A stretch of 64,000 nt of DNA from positions 1-64,000 of the forward strand of contig CAMKKZ010000019.1 of NCBI GenBank assembly GCA_946413525.1. Reading direction: 5' to 3'. A program made the translations under genes and the position numbers. Shown here in pieces: positions 61,182-64,000 of this stretch. Source of the stretch: an uncultured Oribacterium sp. (GTDB lineage Bacteria; Bacillota; Clostridia; Lachnospirales; Lachnospiraceae). A model generated the notes under the pieces. The model worked only from the letters and a program-made list of their open reading frames with translations. It had not been told where the DNA came from and did no database searches. How positions within the stretch are numbered: position 1 is the first letter of the stretch; the number at the start of each line of letters is the position of its first letter.

Positions 61182-62540
61182 ATGGGTTCAAATACGAATG
61201 TTACAATGGATGATCCAAGGTTTAAGGGCCTGAAGCCCCTGCGGGTGAGGGCCACGCTCTCAACGCCGACAATGCATCAGGAGGAGCTGGAGTATATCCG
61301 GAGCGCTTTTGATTCCGGATGGGTAACGACTGTAGGGGAGAATATTAACAGCATAGAGAAGCTGGCTGCTGATTTTACCGGCATGAAATACGCGGTGGCC
61401 CTCACCTGCGGCACGGCCGCCCTCCATCTGGCTATCAAGCTGGCGGCGGAACGGCTTTACAACTCGTCCACAGGGGTGAGCACCCCGGATGGGAAGGGGC
61501 CGGGAGGAGCGCTTTTCGGGAGGCGGGTGTTCTGTTCGGATCTGACCTTCGATGCCACGGTGAACCCCATTGTGTACGAGGGCGGGGAGCCGGTATTCAT
61601 TGACTCGGAATATGAGACCTGGAACATGGATCCGGCCGCTTTGGAAAAGGCCTTTGAAATGTATCCGGAGGTGCGCCTCGTGGTTCTGGTTCACCTGTAC
61701 GGCATGCCGTCAAAGGCGATGGAAATCAAGCGCATCTGCGAGAAGCATGGTGCCCTCCTGGTAGAGGACGCCGCGGAATCGTTGGGCGCGTCCATCGGAG
61801 GGCAGCAGACGGGCTCCTTCGGCGATTACAACGTGCTCAGCTTTAACGGGAACAAGATCATCACGGGAAGCTCCGGGGGCATCCTCCTTGTGAACGATCC
61901 CTACAGTGCGGGCAAGGCCAGGAAGTGGAGCACCCAGGCCCGGGAGGCAGCACCCTGGTACGAGCATGAGGAGCTGGGGTATAATTATCGGATTTCCAAT
62001 ATTGTGGCCGGCATCGTGCGCGGCCAGTGGGAGCACATCCGGGAGCATATCGCGCAGAAGAAGGCCGTCTATGAGCGATATCGGGAGGGCTTCAAGGGGC
62101 TTCCCGCATCCGTAAACCCGATGGGCGGCAATCTGGGACCCTCGAACGGAGGGGAGGTTATGTCAAATTACTGGCTGTCCTGCCTGCTTATTAATCGGGA
62201 GGCTCTTTCGGCCAGCGCACGATCTTCAAGGAAGGCTGTATATCGCAGGGAGGGGGGCAAAAGCTGCCCGACGGAGATCCTTGAGACGCTGAACGCCTTT
62301 AACGCGGAGGGGCGCCCGATCTGGAAGCCCATGCATATGCAGCCGATTTACATGAATAATGCCTTTGTAACGAAGGAGGGCAGCGGGCGCATGAATTCCT
62401 TCGCTTACGGAAAGGGCTTCGGGAGCTCCGGAGTCAGCACGGATATCTTTGAACGGGGCCTCTGCCTGCCATCGGACAACAAGATGACGGAGGAGCAGCA
62501 GGGGGTGGTTATGGAGGTTGTGCGGCGGTGCTTCAGCTAA
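61182..62540 (+). CDS. DegT/DnrJ/EryC1/StrS-family aminotransferase
   Basis: 452 aa PLP-dependent sugar aminotransferase. 'LSTPTMHQEELEYIRSAFDSGWVTTVGENINSIEKLAADFTGMKYAVALTCGTAALHLAIKL' (N-terminus), 'VFCSDLTFDATVNPIVYEGGEPVFIDSEYETWNMDP', 'LLVEDAAESLGASIGGQQTGSFGDYNVLSFNGNKIITGSSGGILL' with the PLP lysine in GNK. It transfers an amino group to a nucleotide-linked keto sugar, as PglE does for bacillosamine. It is ~60 residues longer than usual, with an extra segment near residues 90-112 and another in the C-terminal third ('SASARSSRKAVYRREGGKSC'). First gene of a surface-polysaccharide locus. Confidence 0.9.
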   Translation: MGSNTNVTMDDPRFKGLKPLRVRATLSTPTMHQEELEYIRSAFDSGWVTTVGENINSIEKLAADFTGMKYAVALTCGTAALHLAIKLAAERLYNSSTGVSTPDGKGPGGALFGRRVFCSDLTFDATVNPIVYEGGEPVFIDSEYETWNMDPAALEKAFEMYPEVRLVVLVHLYGMPSKAMEIKRICEKHGALLVEDAAESLGASIGGQQTGSFGDYNVLSFNGNKIITGSSGGILLVNDPYSAGKARKWSTQAREAAPWYEHEELGYNYRISNIVAGIVRGQWEHIREHIAQKKAVYERYREGFKGLPASVNPMGGNLGPSNGGEVMSNYWLSCLLINREALSASARSSRKAVYRREGGKSCPTEILETLNAFNAEGRPIWKPMHMQPIYMNNAFVTKEGSGRMNSFAYGKGFGSSGVSTDIFERGLCLPSDNKMTEEQQGVVMEVVRRCFS

Positions 62541-62736
62541 ACGGGCATTGTTTGCATGTTCACTGTTTGCTGTTTGTGGATGACGGATTCTTATCTATCG
62601 GAAAGGGCTTTTATTGCTCTGAATTCTGACATAGCGGACTGCCTGTGGGTCAAATCGGCCCGATTTTGAAGGATGATGTTTGACAATCTGTAATATCACA
62701 TGATACTGCTTACATAGGGGGCTTCGATTATAAGAA

Positions 62737-64000
62737 ATGAATAATAATGGACGGGCTTTGCGTGTTCCTGTGCTATGTGGCGTTCTGTATTTTTTCAGAC
62801 GGGCCATTTCCATCGCCCTTCAGGCGTATCTTGGCATGAAAGGCTCTTTTGCCGCAAACCTGGTTTATATCGTTCTGATATTTGCGTTTCTTTTCTGGCT
62901 TTTGGGCCGGAGGAGGCTGCGCTTCCGAAAGGGCACCGGGGTGCTTTTTGTCATGGGCATTCTGTGCCTTTTTTCGCTGCTGCTGGCTCCCAACAGGGAA
63001 GGTTCAAGGTTGTTTACAGGCTTTGCTAGGTATTGCGTGCCTGGGGCAATTATTGCCTCCTGCATGGATGATTATGTCGGGGCTGTCCGCTTCTACAGCA
63101 AGGTATCCCTTGTACTGTTTATCCTTTGCGCACCGATTCCCTTTTTTTACGGTACTCTTTCTTATCAAGGGATGAAATTCTTTGATTCCGGGATGGTCTA
63201 TGGGCAGCGGCTGCTGACTCCCTGCTTTTTCGGACTTCACATTTTGTGGCGACGGTACGGGAAGAAATGGGCAATTGTACCGGAGCTTGCCTGCCTGATT
63301 ATAACGGCGTTGTTCGCAAATCGCAGCAGCATTCTGTCGCTTCTTTGTTTCGTCATGCTGTATGAGGTATTCATTACCGGGATAAAGAACAGAAGGTTTT
63401 TGATCGCAGGCGGTTTCCTGCTAGTTCTGACCTTTGTGCTGTATTTTTCCATGGGAAGCATTTTCCAGTTCGTGCAGCAGGATATTTTGGCTCCAGCCGG
63501 GATTGAAAGCCGCGCCTTGGAAAGGTATGTGAACATGTTCCTTTATCAGGGAATGGATTCCAATGACTTTTCCAGCGGACGGGATAATATCACGGCCAGG
63601 GCTTTTGAAATGATTCTGGAAGCGCCGCTTTTTGGGGTGGGGATGGGAACTTTCAAAATGAGGACAGGAATGGTCTATACGCATAATTTCATCACGGACG
63701 CGTTGACCAGCTTCGGAATTCTGGGAGGGGGATACATTCTTGGAATCACGGCCTTGGCCGCATCCAATATCCTGCTGGTGGACAAATGGAACAAGCAGGG
63801 TAGCGATATAAGCAGCGACAGGAATGAAGAAAATAAAAAAGATAATAAATATATCTCAAGTATCACAGAAATCGCGAATATAAAAGCAATTGTAAATAAT
63901 GCAGAGACGAAGGATGATGAAAAGAAGCAGGATGCTGGTCATGAACCCAGTGGGAATGACGAAAGAATTAAAGATTTGAAGGTGCTTCTTCTTATTTTTT
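62737..64000 (+). CDS. O-antigen ligase/polymerase-like membrane protein, 3' end outside window
   Basis: Open frame of 421 codons from ATG 62737 to the window edge, directly after an in-frame TAA. At least eight membrane segments ('SFAANLVYIVLIFAFLFWLLG', 'VLFVMGILCLFSLLLAPN', 'KVSLVLFILCAPIPFFYG', 'FLIAGGFLLVLTFVLYFSMG'). The extracytoplasmic loop has 'DFSSGRDNITARAFEMILEAPLFGVGMGTFK...THNFITDALTSFGILGGGYILG', the SGR and 'G.G' pattern of the O-antigen ligase/Wzy family. A hydrophilic Asn/Lys/Asp-rich stretch (from ~63790) is unusual and may be an insert. No strong ribosome site. Likely polymerises or ligates a surface glycan. Confidence 0.82.
   Translation, partial: MNNNGRALRVPVLCGVLYFFRRAISIALQAYLGMKGSFAANLVYIVLIFAFLFWLLGRRRLRFRKGTGVLFVMGILCLFSLLLAPNREGSRLFTGFARYCVPGAIIASCMDDYVGAVRFYSKVSLVLFILCAPIPFFYGTLSYQGMKFFDSGMVYGQRLLTPCFFGLHILWRRYGKKWAIVPELACLIITALFANRSSILSLLCFVMLYEVFITGIKNRRFLIAGGFLLVLTFVLYFSMGSIFQFVQQDILAPAGIESRALERYVNMFLYQGMDSNDFSSGRDNITARAFEMILEAPLFGVGMGTFKMRTGMVYTHNFITDALTSFGILGGGYILGITALAASNILLVDKWNKQGSDISSDRNEENKKDNKYISSITEIANIKAIVNNAETKDDEKKQDAGHEPSGNDERIKDLKVLLLIF

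Overview
The window looks like a chromosomal segment of a Firmicute, most likely a Lachnospiraceae-type Clostridium. The reasons are strong AGGAGG-type ribosome binding sites, the hrcA-grpE-dnaK-dnaJ order under a CIRCE operator, a HolA of Gram-positive type, a LoaP (NusG-family) antiterminator, a class B sortase, several AAA-ATPase/PD-(D/E)XK (DUF1703-type) genes and Lachnospiraceae-style lipoproteins. No rRNA, tRNA, CRISPR array or recognisable prophage was seen. This is a reading by eye; no database search was run.

Layout. 1-0.7 kb: an antitoxin/RelE toxin pair. 1.0-10.3 kb: a TetR regulator with its own promoter and operator, then a co-directional redox operon: aldo/keto reductase, flavin reductase, CMD-family protein, flavodoxin lipoprotein, a DUF4405-formylglycine-type-flavodoxin fusion broken by one in-frame TGA, FMN reductase, DUF362 lipoprotein and ArsP-like permease. 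11-12.5 kb: an acidic lipoprotein with three repeated domains. 12.6-21 kb: a degraded region holding a SorE-like dehydrogenase, two ATPase genes, a PfkB-family sugar kinase with two repeat insertions, and gene fragments. 21.6-26.7 kb: a 989-aa protein with a GFSRG lipase-like nucleophile elbow, a membrane-anchored protein, a small protein and a putative HExxH protein. 26.9-30 kb: a 3-hydroxyacyl-CoA dehydrogenase-family enzyme and another DUF1703-type ATPase. 30.5-42 kb: a catabolic cluster of two zinc dehydrogenases, a LarA-like protein, a complete LivKHMGF-type ABC transporter, an SDR and a mannonate dehydratase-type enolase. This suggests uptake and oxidation of a sugar acid or polyol, and two operators with identical architecture precede its two halves. 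42.4-54.7 kb: TPR protein, holA, sortase B, the CIRCE-hrcA-grpE-dnaK-dnaJ heat-shock operon, rsmE and a cysteine desulfurase. 55.5-57.6 kb: a PAS-GGDNF-EAL-PAS protein. 58.1-64 kb: LoaP followed by the start of a polysaccharide locus (DegT aminotransferase and O-antigen ligase-like membrane protein, cut by the window end), with a disrupted Rpn-type nuclease gene between them.

The most unusual feature is the repeat content. At least five different families of short elements (about 85-200 bp) are each built as a string of hairpins. Two families (A and B) share AGGT...ACCT ends. One family A copy interrupts the Rpn gene, and removing it restores the reading frame exactly. Two family B copies, each 162 bp, flank that same gene as inverted repeats. 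Paired copies differ by compensatory substitutions that keep the stems paired. A fifth family (E, about ten copies) lies between genes, forms the 3' end of a truncated gene, and has been absorbed in frame into the conserved RNA methyltransferase RsmE. Tandem repeats are also inserted in frame in the sugar kinase, the permease N-terminus and several lipoproteins. The genome therefore appears to host active or recently active structured repeat elements, some domesticated as protein sequence.
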